Positions 22,414-36,100 of a stretch of DNA of 64,000 nucleotides are shown piece after piece. The position numbers and the translations under genes were made by a program. The number at the start of each line of letters is the position of its first letter. Position 1 is the stretch's first letter. The notes beneath the pieces were generated by a model. The model saw nothing but the letters and a program-made list of their open reading frames with translations. It did not search any database and was not told the origin of the DNA. The DNA comes from Archivesica marissinica (taxonomy: Eukaryota > Mollusca > Bivalvia > Venerida > Vesicomyidae), in NCBI GenBank assembly GCA_014843695.1, contig CM026387.1:76431667-76495666 (forward strand), in the 5' to 3' direction.

Positions 22414-23521
22414 AACTTAACTCGCCACCAGACAAGAACTTTACATCCGGTTCAAAGAAACGAACATAAACTCGCCACCAGACAACAGCTTTACACTCGG
22501 TTCAAAGAAACGAACATAAACTCGTCACCAGACAACACTTATACACCGCTTCAAGGAATGCAAACTAATCTCGTCACCAGACAACACGTATATACACCCG
22601 GTTCAACGAAAGCACATTAATCTCCTCACCAGACAACACGTATATATACACCCGGTTCAACGAAAGCACATTAATCTTCTCACCAGACAACACGTATACA
22701 CCCAGTTCAACGAAAGCACATTAATCTCCTCACCAGACAACACGTATATACACCCGGTTCAAGGAAAGCAAATTAATATCCTCACCAGACAACACGTATA
22801 TACACCCGGTTCAACGAAAGCACATTAATCTTCTCACCAGACAACACGTATATACACCCGGTTCAACGAAAGCACATTCATCTCCTCACCAGACAACACG
22901 TATATATACCCGGTTCAAGGAAAGCAAATTAAACTCCTCACCAGACAACACGTATACACATCCGGTTCAAGGAAAGCAAACTAATCTTCTCACCAGACAA
23001 CACGTATATACACCCGGTTCAAGGAAAGCAAATTAATCTCTGCACCAGATAACACGTATATACACCCGGTTCAAGGAAAGCACATTAATCTCCTCACCAG
23101 ACAACACGTATATACACCCGGTTCAACGAAAGCACATTAATCTTCTCACCAGACAACACGTATATACACCCGGTTCAACGAAAGCACATTAATCTTCTCA
23201 CCAGACAACACGTATATACACCCGGTTCAACGAAAGCAAACTAATCTCCTCACCAGACAACACGTATATATACCCGGTTCAAGGAAACAAATTAATCTCC
23301 TCACCAGACAACACGTATATACACCCGGTTCAAGGAAAGCAAATTAATCTCCTCACCAGACAACACGTATATACACCCGGTTCAAGGAAAGCAAACTAAT
23401 CTCCTCACCAGACAACACGTAAAATATTTCGTGCAAATTGGGGTTTTGCACAATATACACCCGGTTCAAGGAAAGCAAACTAATCTCCTCACCAGACAAC
23501 ACGTATATACACCCGGTTCAA
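22414..23521. repeat. Minisatellite, 52-bp unit
   Basis: About 21 units of CACGTATATACACCCGGTTC then AAGGAAAGCAAACTAATCTC and CTCACCAGACAA. The first three units are diverged (ACTCGGTTCAAAGAAACG). A unique 32-bp insert at about 23420-23452 contains the hairpin GTGCAAA...TTTTGCAC. Confidence 0.93.
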
Positions 23522-23573
23522 ATTGTTTTGCAATAAATATCTGACATTCTTGTACAGTGTCGTTACCATGGTG

Positions 23574-23807
23574 TCGTTTGCAGCAATTACCCGTGCCGAA
23601 CAGCAATTAATTTTAACTTATCGTTTGCAGCAATTACCCGTGCCGAACAGCAATTAATTTTAACTTATCGTTTGCAGCAATTACCCGTGCCAAACAGCAA
23701 TTAATTTTAACTTATCGTTTGCAGCAATTACCCGTGCCGAACAGCAATTAATGTTAACTTATCGTTTGCAGCAATTACCCATGCCGAACAGCAATTAATT
23801 TTAACTT
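23574..23807. repeat. Tandem array, 47-bp unit, 5 copies
   Basis: Five near-identical units of TCGTTTGCAGCAATTACCCG then TGCCGAACAGCAATTAATTT and TAACTTA. Only single-base differences are seen. Confidence 0.93.
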
Positions 23808-24164
23808 TTATATCTATCTCGTTTTAAGGTTGAAATTGTCCAGATATGTTCATGTTATAGTTTTCTATCAAGTATATTTAATTATACATATATATAATTC
23901 CTTTCTATATCACGTGTCCTGTAAGGGTAGATTGATATATATATTTCTTTATGTATAGAGGGTGACCTAATTAGTTTTGAACTAATCTTCCTTAGGGCCC
24001 TCTTAAATTTCTTAACACAATAGCATTAATGCACATACACAATACGTATAACCAAAGTACACAGTTACGCCATGCAATATACATGTATAATGCTGTACAA
24101 TGTAACTTAAACAAATCAGGTAATGTTACCGAAATACATAACGACATAAGCATATTGAATGACA

Positions 24165-24206
<42 letters not shown>
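23808..24206. other. Unannotated AT-rich sequence ending in a TA run
   Basis: There is no feature other than a pure TA microsatellite at about 24169-24206. Confidence 0.6.
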
Positions 24207-24208
<2 letters not shown>

Positions 24209-24219
24209 CTTGCTAGTGT

Positions 24220-24509
24220 CTACCGATTAAAAGGTTGTTGTATCCATAATTTACATTTTGTCTTGAACATATTTATAGATCTGGACGTCTTAATTTCCAA
24301 TGGTAGACAATTCCATATCTTTGCACCAGCGTATTCTAAAGATTTCTGGTACATTTCACATCTAGGTCTTCGAATATAGAGATCAATATTTGAAGCATAT
24401 CTCAATGTAATATCTGAAGTAACTGGCAGTGTATTGCGATGTCTTAATTGAAACTGTTCATTCAAATAATTCGGTACAAGATTGTGCATAATGTTGTACA
24501 GTGTTGTGC
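24220..24509 (-). pseudogene. LINE ORF2 C-terminal fragment
   Basis: On the - strand the frame reads MHNLVPNYL near its start and GAKIWNCLPLEIK further on, then a stop after QPFNR. The layout 'LYNIMHNLVP ... S..YAGAKIWN.LP..IK ... FK' is typical of the region after the RT domain in Jockey/CR1-type LINEs. The frame extends upstream without a stop to 24509, where the TTAA-flanked MITE begins, so the rest of the LINE was cut off there or lost. It belongs to a different family from the LINE at 45-49 kb. Confidence 0.7.
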
Positions 24510-24513
24510 TTAA

Positions 24514-24994
24514 AGCGACATTACATCAGTGAAAACGCAAATTTATACAGAATGTAATTTCCTATTATATGGTATAATTTCCCCCCAAATATTTGCCTCA
24601 AAAACTGAGTATTTTAACTAAGTAAACAAGCGTCGTATACGCGATTTGTTGACATAACAAAATAATGTAAACAGGGTCGACATGCATGCGGAATACAACT
24701 CGTGTATCCTGAATAACACGATTAATGGTACATATTTACCGTTATATTTCACATTTGTGCCTATGAATATTTATTTGTAGACTAATCTTAGTTAAATTAT
24801 CTCTAAACGTCAATTCAGGAGCATGGATGACCATTATATGAAATCCTACTTTCAATTTTTGAAAGTTTGTAGACCACAAAAACACTGTTTATTGATTCAA
24901 TGTTAGTGTTCGAATATATTCGGAAGAATTTGTAGTAGTAATGCATATATACGTGAAAAAATGCATGTTTGCTTTTTTGAGATGTAATGTCGCT
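24514..24994. mobile_element. TTAA-flanked MITE (piggyBac-like target)
   Basis: Left end AGCGACATTACATC after TTAA (24510-24513); right end GATGTAATGTCGCT before TTAA (24995-24998). The 14-bp inverted ends are perfect and sub-terminal inverted similarity continues (AAAACGCAAATTTAT versus GCAAACATGCATT). Length is 481 bp with no open frame. A further right end, GATGTAATGTCGCT followed by TTAA, lies at 25041-25058, and a half copy lies at 19.4 kb. TTAA duplication is the piggyBac hallmark; the assignment to that superfamily is inference. Confidence 0.7.
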
Positions 24995-25059
24995 TTAACA
25001 ATTCTTATGACATTCGATGTAAATAACTCCCGTAAAACCCGATGTAATGTCGCTTTAAT

Positions 25060-25440
25060 TATCTAGCACATGACTATTCTCATTCTTCCTCTGATTTGTA
25101 CAAGACACACGTCGAATCATTAGCTTACACTATCAGTCTGTTGACGTGGATACCACACACATTTCCCGGGTAATAACTCGTACTCAATTCTCTAATACTC
25201 TTCTGTGTCGCAGTTTTAGTCATGTTAGGGCATTTATATCAGATTTATAGTCGATCTATCGTACGTTCAACCTGACAAAACGGCAAATGGAAATAACAGA
25301 AATCAGCATGTTTGTCGTTGGACGAGAGAAGAGAGCCCATACCAAAGGTCTCGGATCAGACACTTGTTCAATTTTATATTATTATCACATTCTATAACTC
25401 ACATATTGTATAATTTATTAGGTTGATAACCTCGTTGCTT
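25060..25440. other. Unannotated sequence
   Basis: No feature recognised. Confidence 0.45.
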
Positions 25441-25830
25441 TAGTATACTTAAAACACTGTCGTAACGTCATTCCTTGTACGTGCAGTTCATTATTTGTAT
25501 ATGCTATATATGCCTCAGACGGATACAATATGTAGAATATTGACACGGTGTCGGCGCTACGCGACTTTCAAACATATATAGGTTCATACACATAGTGAAC
25601 TGCGAACGGATCATATCATATAGCACACATTACATAATATCAGCATAATATCAATGGCGACTCAGAATATGGTTATAAAATCACATCTTTTCAAGGAAAC
25701 GGCAATACCAGTTTTACATGATTTTACGTTTCTTGAAAGTGTACGTATTATGTACGCGGATCACACAGTCCTATAATGTTACACATTGGATCGTTTTCGG
25801 CTTATATCCTATGCATATTATGGTTAAGTG
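25440..25830. mobile_element. Dispersed foldback repeat, copy 3 (element U), diverged
   Basis: It shares GACGGATACAATATGTAGAA near 25520 and CACATTGGATCGTTTTCGGC near 25780 with the two inverted arms of the copy at 2010-2690. Here the arms lie about 230 bp apart instead of about 20 bp. Confidence 0.45.
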
Positions 25831-25892
25831 GACATCGTAATTCAATGTTGTAGCAAGTATAGGTTCATGAAGACTCAATACGATTCAAAGAG

Positions 25893-26134
25893 TGGCTGTC
25901 CGAGTAGCGCAGTGGTTAGCGCGCGCGCTTCTCACCAACGCAACCCGGGTTCGATCCTCGGACATGGAAGTATGTGAGATGGTACGATGATCGCCAGATC
26001 AGACAGGTGGTTTTCTCTGGGTACTCCAGTGTCCTCCCACACGAATGACCACATTTACGCTTTCACCCGCGCCAACAAGAGTGATTAATATAAGTTGTTA
26101 AAACTTGCTTCGCAATCGTTGTAAAATAAATAAA
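25893..26134 (+). mobile_element. tRNA-derived SINE (SINE-G), copy 2
   Basis: Box A TAGCGCAGTGG (25905-25915) and box B GGTTCGATCCT (25948-25958) are intact. The body and the tail ATTAATATAAGTTGTTAAAA then CTTGCTTCGCAATCG match the copy at 17.0 kb. CAAAG-containing repeats flank it (about 25886-25890 and 26137). Confidence 0.88.
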
Positions 26135-26308
26135 GGTAACAAAGTGGTGGCAAATAACTTAATCTTATTTGATCTAGCATGCCATGACATATCATCTATA
26201 TCTATTTCTTATCATATGCACATTAGATTTATATTAAGTATCTATGTTTGTGTTACTGGTGTATGTAACGATATGTTATTCCACACTGTGAGATATGTCG
26301 GCCATGGA

Positions 26309-26340
26309 TATATATACTAGAGGACATAGAAAACGCACAC
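26309..26340 (-). repeat. Single inverted monomer of the 36-bp array
   Basis: TACTAGAGGACATAGAAAAC then GCACAC is the reverse complement of one unit of the array that starts about 170 bp downstream. It is the only copy in this orientation. Confidence 0.85.
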
Positions 26341-26499
26341 TTCGGTTTACATGAAATACTACATGCTATATACTATATAAATGCATAGTTTTATACATTT
26401 TGGAATATTTTTAGTTGTTCAGTTTGTGTTTTATAATAAAGCTGTGATATATCTTTGATGGAATCCTTCGTATTTCGTTTTCATGTAATGATAATCATA

Positions 26500-27639
26500 T
26501 AATGTAGGAGTGCGCTTTCTATGTCCTCTAGTATATAATGTAGGTGTGCGTTTGCTATGTCCTCTAGTATATAATGTAGGTGTGCGCTTTCTATGTCCTC
26601 TAGTATATAATGTAGGTGTGCGTTTTCTATGTCCTCTAGTATATAATGTAAGTGTGCGTGTTCTATGACCTCTAGTATATATAATGAAGGTGTGCGTTTT
26701 CTATGTCCTCTAGTATATAATGAAGGTGTGCGTTTTCTTTGTCCTCTAGTATATAATGTTGGTGTGCGTGTTCTATGTCCTCTAGTATATAATGTAGGTG
26801 TGCGTTTTCTATGTCCTCTAGTATACAATGTAGGTGTGCGTTTTCTATGTCCTCTAGTATATAATGTATGTGTGCGTTTTCTATGTCCTCTAGTATATAA
26901 TGTTGGTGTGCGTTTTCTATGTCCTCTAGTATACAATGTAGGTGTACGTTTTCTATGTCCTCTAGTATATAATGTAGGTGTGCGTTTGCTATGTCCTCTA
27001 GTATATAATGTAAGTGTGCGTGTTCTATGACCTCTAGTATATAATGAAGGTGTGCGTTTTCTGTGTCCTCTAGTATATAATGAAGGTGTGCGTTTTCTTT
27101 GTCCTCTATTATATAATGTTGGTGTGCGTGTTCTATGTCCTCTAGTATATAATGTAGGTGTGCGTTTTCTATGTCCTCTAGTATACAATGTAGGTGTGCG
27201 TTTTCTATGTCCTCTAGTATATAATGTATGTGTGCGTTTTCTATGTCCTCTAGTATATAATGTTGGTGTGCGTTTTCTATGTCCTCTAGTATACAATGTA
27301 GGTGTGCGTTTTCTATGTCCTCTAGTATATAATGTAGGTGTGCGTTTTCTATGTCCTCTAGTATATAATGTTGGTGTGCGTTTTCTATGTCCTCTAGTAT
27401 ACAATGTATGTGTGCGTTTTCTATGTCCTCTAGTATATAATGTAGGTGTGCGTTTTCTATGTCCTCTAGTATACAATGTAGGTGTGCGTTTTCTATGTCC
27501 TCTAGTATATAATGAAGGTGTGCGTTTTCTATGTCCTCTAGTATATTATGTTGGTGTGCGTTTTCTATGTCCTCTAGTATACAATGTAGGTGTGCGTTTT
27601 CTATGTCCTCTAGTATATAATGAAGGTGTGCGTTTTCTA
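26500..27639. repeat. Minisatellite, 36-bp unit, running into the assembly gap
   Basis: About 31 units of TATATAATGTAGGTGTGCGT then TTTCTATGTCCTCTAG. Blocks of several units recur in the same order (for example about 26690-26900 and about 27045-27260). Open frames on both strands (VYNVGVRFLCPL, RKRTPTLYTRGH) arise because the unit is 12 codons. The right end is lost in the gap. Confidence 0.95.
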
Positions 27640-28639
27640 NNNNNNNNNNNNNNNNNNNNNNNNNNNNNNNNNNNNNNNNNNNNNNNNNNNNNNNNNNNNN
27701 NNNNNNNNNNNNNNNNNNNNNNNNNNNNNNNNNNNNNNNNNNNNNNNNNNNNNNNNNNNNNNNNNNNNNNNNNNNNNNNNNNNNNNNNNNNNNNNNNNNN
27801 NNNNNNNNNNNNNNNNNNNNNNNNNNNNNNNNNNNNNNNNNNNNNNNNNNNNNNNNNNNNNNNNNNNNNNNNNNNNNNNNNNNNNNNNNNNNNNNNNNNN
27901 NNNNNNNNNNNNNNNNNNNNNNNNNNNNNNNNNNNNNNNNNNNNNNNNNNNNNNNNNNNNNNNNNNNNNNNNNNNNNNNNNNNNNNNNNNNNNNNNNNNN
28001 NNNNNNNNNNNNNNNNNNNNNNNNNNNNNNNNNNNNNNNNNNNNNNNNNNNNNNNNNNNNNNNNNNNNNNNNNNNNNNNNNNNNNNNNNNNNNNNNNNNN
28101 NNNNNNNNNNNNNNNNNNNNNNNNNNNNNNNNNNNNNNNNNNNNNNNNNNNNNNNNNNNNNNNNNNNNNNNNNNNNNNNNNNNNNNNNNNNNNNNNNNNN
28201 NNNNNNNNNNNNNNNNNNNNNNNNNNNNNNNNNNNNNNNNNNNNNNNNNNNNNNNNNNNNNNNNNNNNNNNNNNNNNNNNNNNNNNNNNNNNNNNNNNNN
28301 NNNNNNNNNNNNNNNNNNNNNNNNNNNNNNNNNNNNNNNNNNNNNNNNNNNNNNNNNNNNNNNNNNNNNNNNNNNNNNNNNNNNNNNNNNNNNNNNNNNN
28401 NNNNNNNNNNNNNNNNNNNNNNNNNNNNNNNNNNNNNNNNNNNNNNNNNNNNNNNNNNNNNNNNNNNNNNNNNNNNNNNNNNNNNNNNNNNNNNNNNNNN
28501 NNNNNNNNNNNNNNNNNNNNNNNNNNNNNNNNNNNNNNNNNNNNNNNNNNNNNNNNNNNNNNNNNNNNNNNNNNNNNNNNNNNNNNNNNNNNNNNNNNNN
28601 NNNNNNNNNNNNNNNNNNNNNNNNNNNNNNNNNNNNNNN
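27640..28639. other. Assembly gap, 1,000 N
   Basis: Exactly 1,000 N, a size usually used for a gap of unknown length. It lies between two different arrays, so the missing sequence is probably tandem repeat as well. Confidence 0.98.
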
Positions 28640-28872
28640 CTAGGTCACTCCACCAGAGCACTCCACTAGAGCACTCCACCAGAGCACTCCACCAGAGCAC
28701 TCCACCAGAGCACTCCACCAGGACACTCCACTAGGTCACTCCACCAGAGCACTCCACCAGAGCACTCCACTAGGTCACTCCACTAGGTCACTCCACCAGA
28801 GCACTCCACCAGAGCACTCCACCAGAGCACTCCACCAGAGCACTCCACCAGAGTACTCCACCAGGTCACTCC
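28640..28872. repeat. Minisatellite, 13-bp unit
   Basis: About 18 units of CACTCCACCAGAG with TAGGT variants, beginning at the gap edge. Its left end is unknown. Confidence 0.93.
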
Positions 28873-29267
28873 AGAGTAATGACCATTGAATTGTCCAAAT
28901 TCGTACTCTCAAGTTCGATAACCAGTTACATTGCCCCAGTTACTCAGGAGTTATGGCCCTTGAGTTGCGTTTAAGGTTTTGCAATGCCGGTTCGTTTCCT
29001 CCGTATAATACCCAATGTTCTACACACATATGAACAAGTTGGAATGCATGTTTACCACACCAAGAAAAACACTCATATTGCTTTTCAAAGTTCCATTGAG
29101 TTATCTCCACATGGCAATTACAACAGATATACGGTATCGCTGTTCATGCGAGTGCGGAAGATATACAACAGATCTAAGCCTAATTTGGTATGCATGTTTA
29201 ACACTTCAACATAGAAACCGTTCGACGGACTTGTTGTGATCTTCGGCACTCTTGTTTTGGTTTGTGT
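28873..29267. other. Probable old dispersed repeat, unclassified
   Basis: The wording of the stretch around 28920-29130 (CAGGAGTTATGGCCCTTGAG) resembles invertebrate interspersed repeats. No ends, boxes or frame allow a class to be named. Confidence 0.3.
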
Positions 29268-29554
29268 GTTTTACGTTTATTTATCGTCGCTACCGGTTTC
29301 CCATATGAGCGGCGCCTCCTGAAGAGATTGGTCATTTTAGATTTTTGGAGGATAGTGCAATGATACAGACAGAGACCCATTCCAGAGTCTCCTCTGGTTC
29401 TTTTACGTGCACGGTGTAAAGCACCGACAATAGACCTCGGTTTATAAAAAATCGGAAAGACTGTAATTTTATTAATGTCAGACGGAGGATCGAACCTATG
29501 ATCACTGGAATACCAGTCCAGCGTGTGTTACAACTGGACTACAGATCCGTCTGT
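29268..29554 (-). mobile_element. tRNA-derived SINE (SINE-D), copy 5
   Basis: Full length: tail TTTTACGTTTATTTATCGTC at the left and head CAGATCCGTCTG (reversed) at the right. GTGTG occurs at both flanks, and a longer duplication is not clear. Confidence 0.88.
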
Positions 29555-30193
29555 ATGTGTGATATGTAATCGCATAATTTCTTTTATAGGCCTACGTAAA
29601 ACTGAACTTAGCGATGGATGATCTATACAAAATAACTAGAGTTGAACATTGTAGAATGAAACGAACACGTCCTCTGTTTGGTACTATCTCTCAAATAGCG
29701 TCTAGACAATAATTCCGAAAATGCAGTCCGTTATATGCTGCGGTCAAGATGGACGCAAACACCTTGATGAACGCTAAATATAGTTTACGAATATTGAAAT
29801 AACTTTTGAAAATGTTTACAGGTTGAAAATATCGCATACATGGGCACACATTTCGCAGTGATTTGTGGGTAAAGAATATGATACAGCGACACTTCAGATA
29901 TATCTTTATTTTAAGAAAGTTTATAAAAGAAAACTGTCCCGTTGCCATGGTAACGCTAATTCAGAGCACTAAACCCAACATTAGTGTCAATATAAAGACG
30001 TTGATCGCTTCAGTAAAGTCGTTGCACGAGACAGAATTCGTCGGAAGAGGCTAGTTAATGGGTTTACTGTTATTATTCTCAATTTGGAAATTGGGTTTTA
30101 ATGGCTTGTGGCCAGATATTCAATGAGTTGATAATATTCCACGTGATCATGGTTCTGTTCTGAATTCGTGGATCCTCACGGTAACTGGCACTT
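29555..30193. other. Unannotated sequence
   Basis: No gene recognised. About 30075-30120 resembles 17683-17730. Confidence 0.45.
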
Positions 30194-33100
30194 CATGCCC
30201 GTGTTGTAGACAGCATATATAACACTGTTGTCCAGAACCTCGATGACGCATTCCCGTGTTGTAGACAGCATATATAACACTGTTGTCCAGAACCTCGATG
30301 ACGCATTCCAGTGTTGTTGTCAGCATATATAACACTGTTGTCCAGAACCTCGATGACGCATTCCCGTGTTGTAGACAGCATATATAACACTGTTGTCCAG
30401 AACCTCGATGACGCATGCCCGTGTTGTAGACAGCATATATAACACTGTTGTCCAGAACCTCGATGACGCATTCCCGTGTTGTAGACAGCATATATAACAC
30501 TGTTGTCCAGAACCTCGATGACGCATTCCCGTGTTGTAGTCAGCATATATAACACTGTTGTCCAGAACCTCGATGACGCATGCCCGTGTTGTAGTCAGCA
30601 TATATAACACTGTTGTCCAGAACCTCGATGACGCATGCCCGTGTTGTAGACAGCATATATAACACTGTTGTCCAGAACCTCGATGACGCATTCCCGTGTT
30701 GTTGTCAGCATATATAACACTGTTGTCCAGAACCTCGATGACGCATGCCCGTGTTGTAGACAGCATATATAACACTGTTGTCCAGAACCTCGATGACGCA
30801 TGCCCGTGTTGTAGACAGCATATATAACACTGTTGTCCAGAACCTCGATGGCGCATGCCCGTGTTGTAGACAGCATATATAACACTGTTGTCCAAAACCT
30901 CGATGACGCATTCCCGTGTTGTAGTCAGCATATACAACACTGTTGTCCAGAACCTCGATGACGCATGCCCGTGTTGTAGACAGCATATATAACACTGTTG
31001 TCCAGAACCTCGATGACGCATGCCCGTGTTGTACTCAGCATATATAACACTGTCGTCCAGAACCTCGATGACGCATGCCCGTGTTGTAGACAGCATATAT
31101 AACACTGTTGTCCAGAACCTCGATGACGCATGCCCGTGTTGTTGTCAGCATATATAACACTGTTGTCCAGAACCTCGATGACGCATGCCCGTGTTGTTGT
31201 CAGCATATATAACACTGTTATCCAGAACATCGATGACGCATGCTCGTGTTGTAGACAGCATATATAACACTGCTATCCAAAACATCGATGACGCATTCCC
31301 ATGTTGTAGACAGCATATATAACACTGCTATCCAAAACATCGATGACGCATTCCCGTGTTGTAGTCAGCATATATAACACTGTTGTCCAGAACCTCGATG
31401 ACGCATGCCCGTGTTGTTGTCAGCATATATAACACTGTTGTCCAGAACCTCGATGACGCATGCCCGTGTTGTTGTCAGCATATATAACACTGTTATCCAG
31501 AACATCGATGACGCATGCCCGTGTTGTAGACAGCATATATAACACTGCTATCCAAAACATCGATGACGCATTCCCATGTTGTAGACAGCATATATAACAC
31601 TGCTATCCAAAACATCGATGACGCATTCCCGTGTTGTAGTCAGCATATATAACACTGTTGTCCAGAACCTCGATGACGCATGCCCGTGTTGTAGACATCA
31701 TATATAACACTGCTATCCAAATAATCGATGACGCATGCCCGTGTTGTAGACAGCATATATAGCACTGTTCTCCAGAACCTCGATGACGCATGCCCATGTT
31801 GTAGACAGCATATATAACACTGTCGTCCAGAACCTCGATGACGCATTCCCGTGTTGTAGACAGCATATATAACACTGTTGTCCAGAACCTCGATGACGCA
31901 TTCCCGTGTTGTAGTCAACATATATAACACTGTTGTCCAGAACCTCGATGACGCATGCCCGTGTTGTAGTCAGCATATATAACACTGTTGTCCAGAACCT
32001 CGATGACGCATGCCCGTGTTGTAGATATCATATATAACACTGCTATCCAAATAATCGATGACGCATTCCCGTGTTGTAGTCAGCATATATAACACTGCTA
32101 TCCAAAACATCGATGACGCATTCCCGTGTTGTAGACAGCATATATAACACTATTGTCCTGAACCTCGATGACGCATTCCCGTGTTGTTGTCAGCATATAT
32201 AATACTGTTGTCCAGAACCTCGATGACGCATGCCCGTGTTGTAGACAGCATATATAACACTGCTATCCAAAACCTCGATGACGCATGCCCGTGTTGTAGA
32301 CAGCATATATAACACTGCTATCCAAAACCTCGATGACGCATTCCCGTGTTGTAGACAGCATATATAACACTGTTGTCCAGAACCTCGATGACGCATGCCC
32401 GTGTTGTAGACAGCATATATAACACTGTTGTCCAGAACCTCGATGACGCATTCCCGTGTTGTAGACAGCATATATAACACTGTTGTCCAGAACCTCGATG
32501 ACGCATTCCCGTGTTGTAGTCAGCATATATAACACTGTTGTCCAGAACCTCGATGACGCATGCCCGTGTTGTAGTCAGCATATATAACACTGTTGTCCAG
32601 AACCTCGATGACGCATGCCCGTGTTGTAGACAGCATATATAACACTGTTGTCCAGAACCTCGATGACGCATTCCCGTGTTGTTGTCAGCATATATAACAC
32701 TGTTGTCCAGAACCTCGATGACGCATGCCCGTGTTGTAGACAGCATATATAACACTGTTGTCCAGAACCTCGATGACGCATGCCCGTGTTGTAGACAGCA
32801 TATATAACACTGTTGTCCAGAACCTCGATGGCGCATGCCCGTGTTGTAGACAGCATATATAACACTGTTGTCCAAAACCTCGATGACGCATTCCCGTGTT
32901 GTAGTCAGCATATACAACACTGTTGTCCAGAACCTCGATGACGCATGCCCGTGTTGTAGACAGCATATATAACACTGTTGTCCAGAACCTCGATGACGCA
33001 TGCCCGTGTTGTACTCAGCATATATAACACTGTCGTCCAGAACCTCGATGACGCATGCCCGTGTTGTAGACAGCATATATAACACTGTTGTCCAGAACCT

Positions 33101-36100
33101 CGATGACGCATGCCCGTGTTGTAGTCAGCATATATAACACTGTTGTCCAGAACCTCGATGACGCATGCCCGTGTTGTAGACAGCATATATAACACTGTTG
33201 TCCAGAACCTCGATGACGCATGCCCGTGTTGTACTCAGCATATATAACACTGTCGTCCAGAACCTCGATGACGCATGCCCGTGTTGTAGACAGCATATAT
33301 AACACTGTTGTCCAGAACCTCGATGACGCATGCCCGTGTTGTTGTCAGCATATATAACACTGTTGTCCAGAACCTCGATGACGCATGCCCGTGTTGTTGT
33401 CAGCATATATAACACTGTTATCCAGAACATCGATGACGCATGCTCGTGTTGTAGACAGCATATATAACACTGCTATCCAAAACATCGATGACGCATTCCC
33501 ATGTTGTAGACAGCATATATAACACTGCTATCCAAAACATCGATGACGCATTCCCGTGTTGTAGTCAGCATATATAACACTGTTGTCCAGAACCTCGATG
33601 ACGCATGCCCGTGTTGTTGTCAGCATATATAACACTGTTGTCCAGAACCTCGATGACGCATGCCCGTGTTGTTGTCAGCATATATAACACTGTTATCCAG
33701 AACATCGATGACGCATGCCCGTGTTGTAGACAGCATATATAACACTGCTATCCAAAACATCGATGACGCATTCCCATGTTGTAGACAGCATATATAACAC
33801 TGCTATCCAAAACATCGATGACGCATTCCCGTGTTGTAGTCAGCATATATAACACTGTTGTCCAGAACCTCGATGACGCATGCCCGTGTTGTAGACATCA
33901 TATATAACACTGCTATCCAAATAATCGATGACGCATGCCCGTGTTGTAGACAGCATATATAGCACTGTTGTCCAGAACCTCGATGACGCATGCCCATGTT
34001 GTAGACAGCATATATAACACTGTCGTCCAGAACCTCGATGACGCATTCCCGTGTTGTAGACAGCATATATAACACTGTTGTCCAGAACCTCGATGACGCA
34101 TTCCCGTGTTGTAGTCAACATATATAACACTGTTGTCCAGAACCTCGATGACGCATGCCCGTGTTGTAGTCAGCATATATAACACTGTTGTCCAGAACCT
34201 CGATGACGCATGCCCGTGTTGTAGATATCATATATAACACTGCTATCCAAATAATCGATGACGCATTCCCGTGTTGTAGTCAGCATATATAACACTGCTA
34301 TCCAAAACATCGATGACGCATTCCCGTGTTGTAGACAGCATATATAACACTATTGTCCTGAACCTCGATGACGCATTCCCGTGTTGTTGTCAGCATATAT
34401 AATACTGTTGTCCAGAACCTCGATGACGCATGCCCGTGTTGTAGACAGCATATATAACACTGCTATCCAAAACCTCGATGACGCATGCCCGTGTTGTAGA
34501 CAGCATATATAACACTGCTATCCAAAACCTCGATGACGCATTCCCGTGTTGTAGACAGCATATATAACACTGTTGTCCAGAACCTCGATGACGCATGCCC
34601 GTGTTGTAGACAGCATATATAACACTGTTGTCCAGAACCTCGATGACGCATTCCCGTGTTGTAGACAGCATATATAACACTGTTGTCCAGAACCTCGATG
34701 ACGCATTCCCGTGTTGTAGTCAGCATATATAACACTGTTGTCCAGAACCTCGATGACGCATGCCCGTGTTGTAGTCAGCATATATAACACTGTTGTCCAG
34801 AACCTCGATGACGCATGCCCGTGTTGTAGACAGCATATATAACACTGTTGTCCAGAACCTCGATGACGCATTCCCGTGTTGTTGTCAGCATATATAACAC
34901 TGTTGTCCAGAACCTCGATGACGCATGCCCGTGTTGTAGACAGCATATATAACACTGTTGTCCAGAACCTCGATGACGCATTCCCGTGTTGTAGACAGCA
35001 TATATAACACTGTTGTCCAGAACCTCGATGGCGCATGCCCGTGTTGTAGACAGCATATATAACACTGTTGTCCAGAACCTCGATGACGCATGCCCGTGTT
35101 GTAGTCAGCATATATAACACTGTTGTCCAGAACCTCGATGACGCATGCCCGTGTTGTAGACAGCATATATAACACTGTTGTCCAGAACCTCGATGACGCA
35201 TGCCCGTGTTGTACTCAGCATATATAACACTGTCGTCCAGAACCTCGATGACGCATGCCCGTGTTGTAGACAGCATATATAACACTGTTGTCCAGAACCT
35301 CGATGACGCATGCCCGTGTTGTAGTCAGCATATATAACACTGTTGTCCAGAACCTCGATGACGCATGCCCGTGTTGTAGACAGCATATATAACACTGTTG
35401 TCCAGAACCTCGATGACGCATGCCCGTGTTGTACTCAGCATATATAACACTGTCGTCCAGAACCTCGATGACGCATGCCCGTGTTGTAGACAGCATATAT
35501 AACACTGTTGTCCAGAACCTCGATGACGCATGCCCGTGTTGTTGTCAGCATATATAACACTGTTGTCCAGAACCTCGATGACGCATGCCCGTGTTGTTGT
35601 CAGCATATATAACACTGTTATCCAGAACATCGATGACGCATGCTCGTGTTGTAGACAGCATATATAACACTGCTATCCAAAACATCGATGACGCATTCCC
35701 ATGTTGTAGACAGCATATATAACACTGCTATCCAAAACATCGATGACGCATTCCCGTGTTGTAGTCAGCATATATAACACTGTTGTCCAGAACCTCGATG
35801 ACGCATGCCCGTGTTGTTGTCAGCATATATAACACTGTTGTCCAGAACCTCGATGACGCATGCCCGTGTTGTTGTCAGCATATATAACACTGTTATCCAG
35901 AACATCGATGACGCATGCCCGTGTTGTAGACAGCATATATAACACTGCTATCCAAAACATCGATGACGCATTCCCATGTTGTAGACAGCATATATAACAC
36001 TGCTATCCAAAACATCGATGACGCATTCCCGTGTTGTAGTCAGCATATATAACACTGTTGTCCAGAACCTCGATGACGCATGCCCGTGTTGTAGACATCA

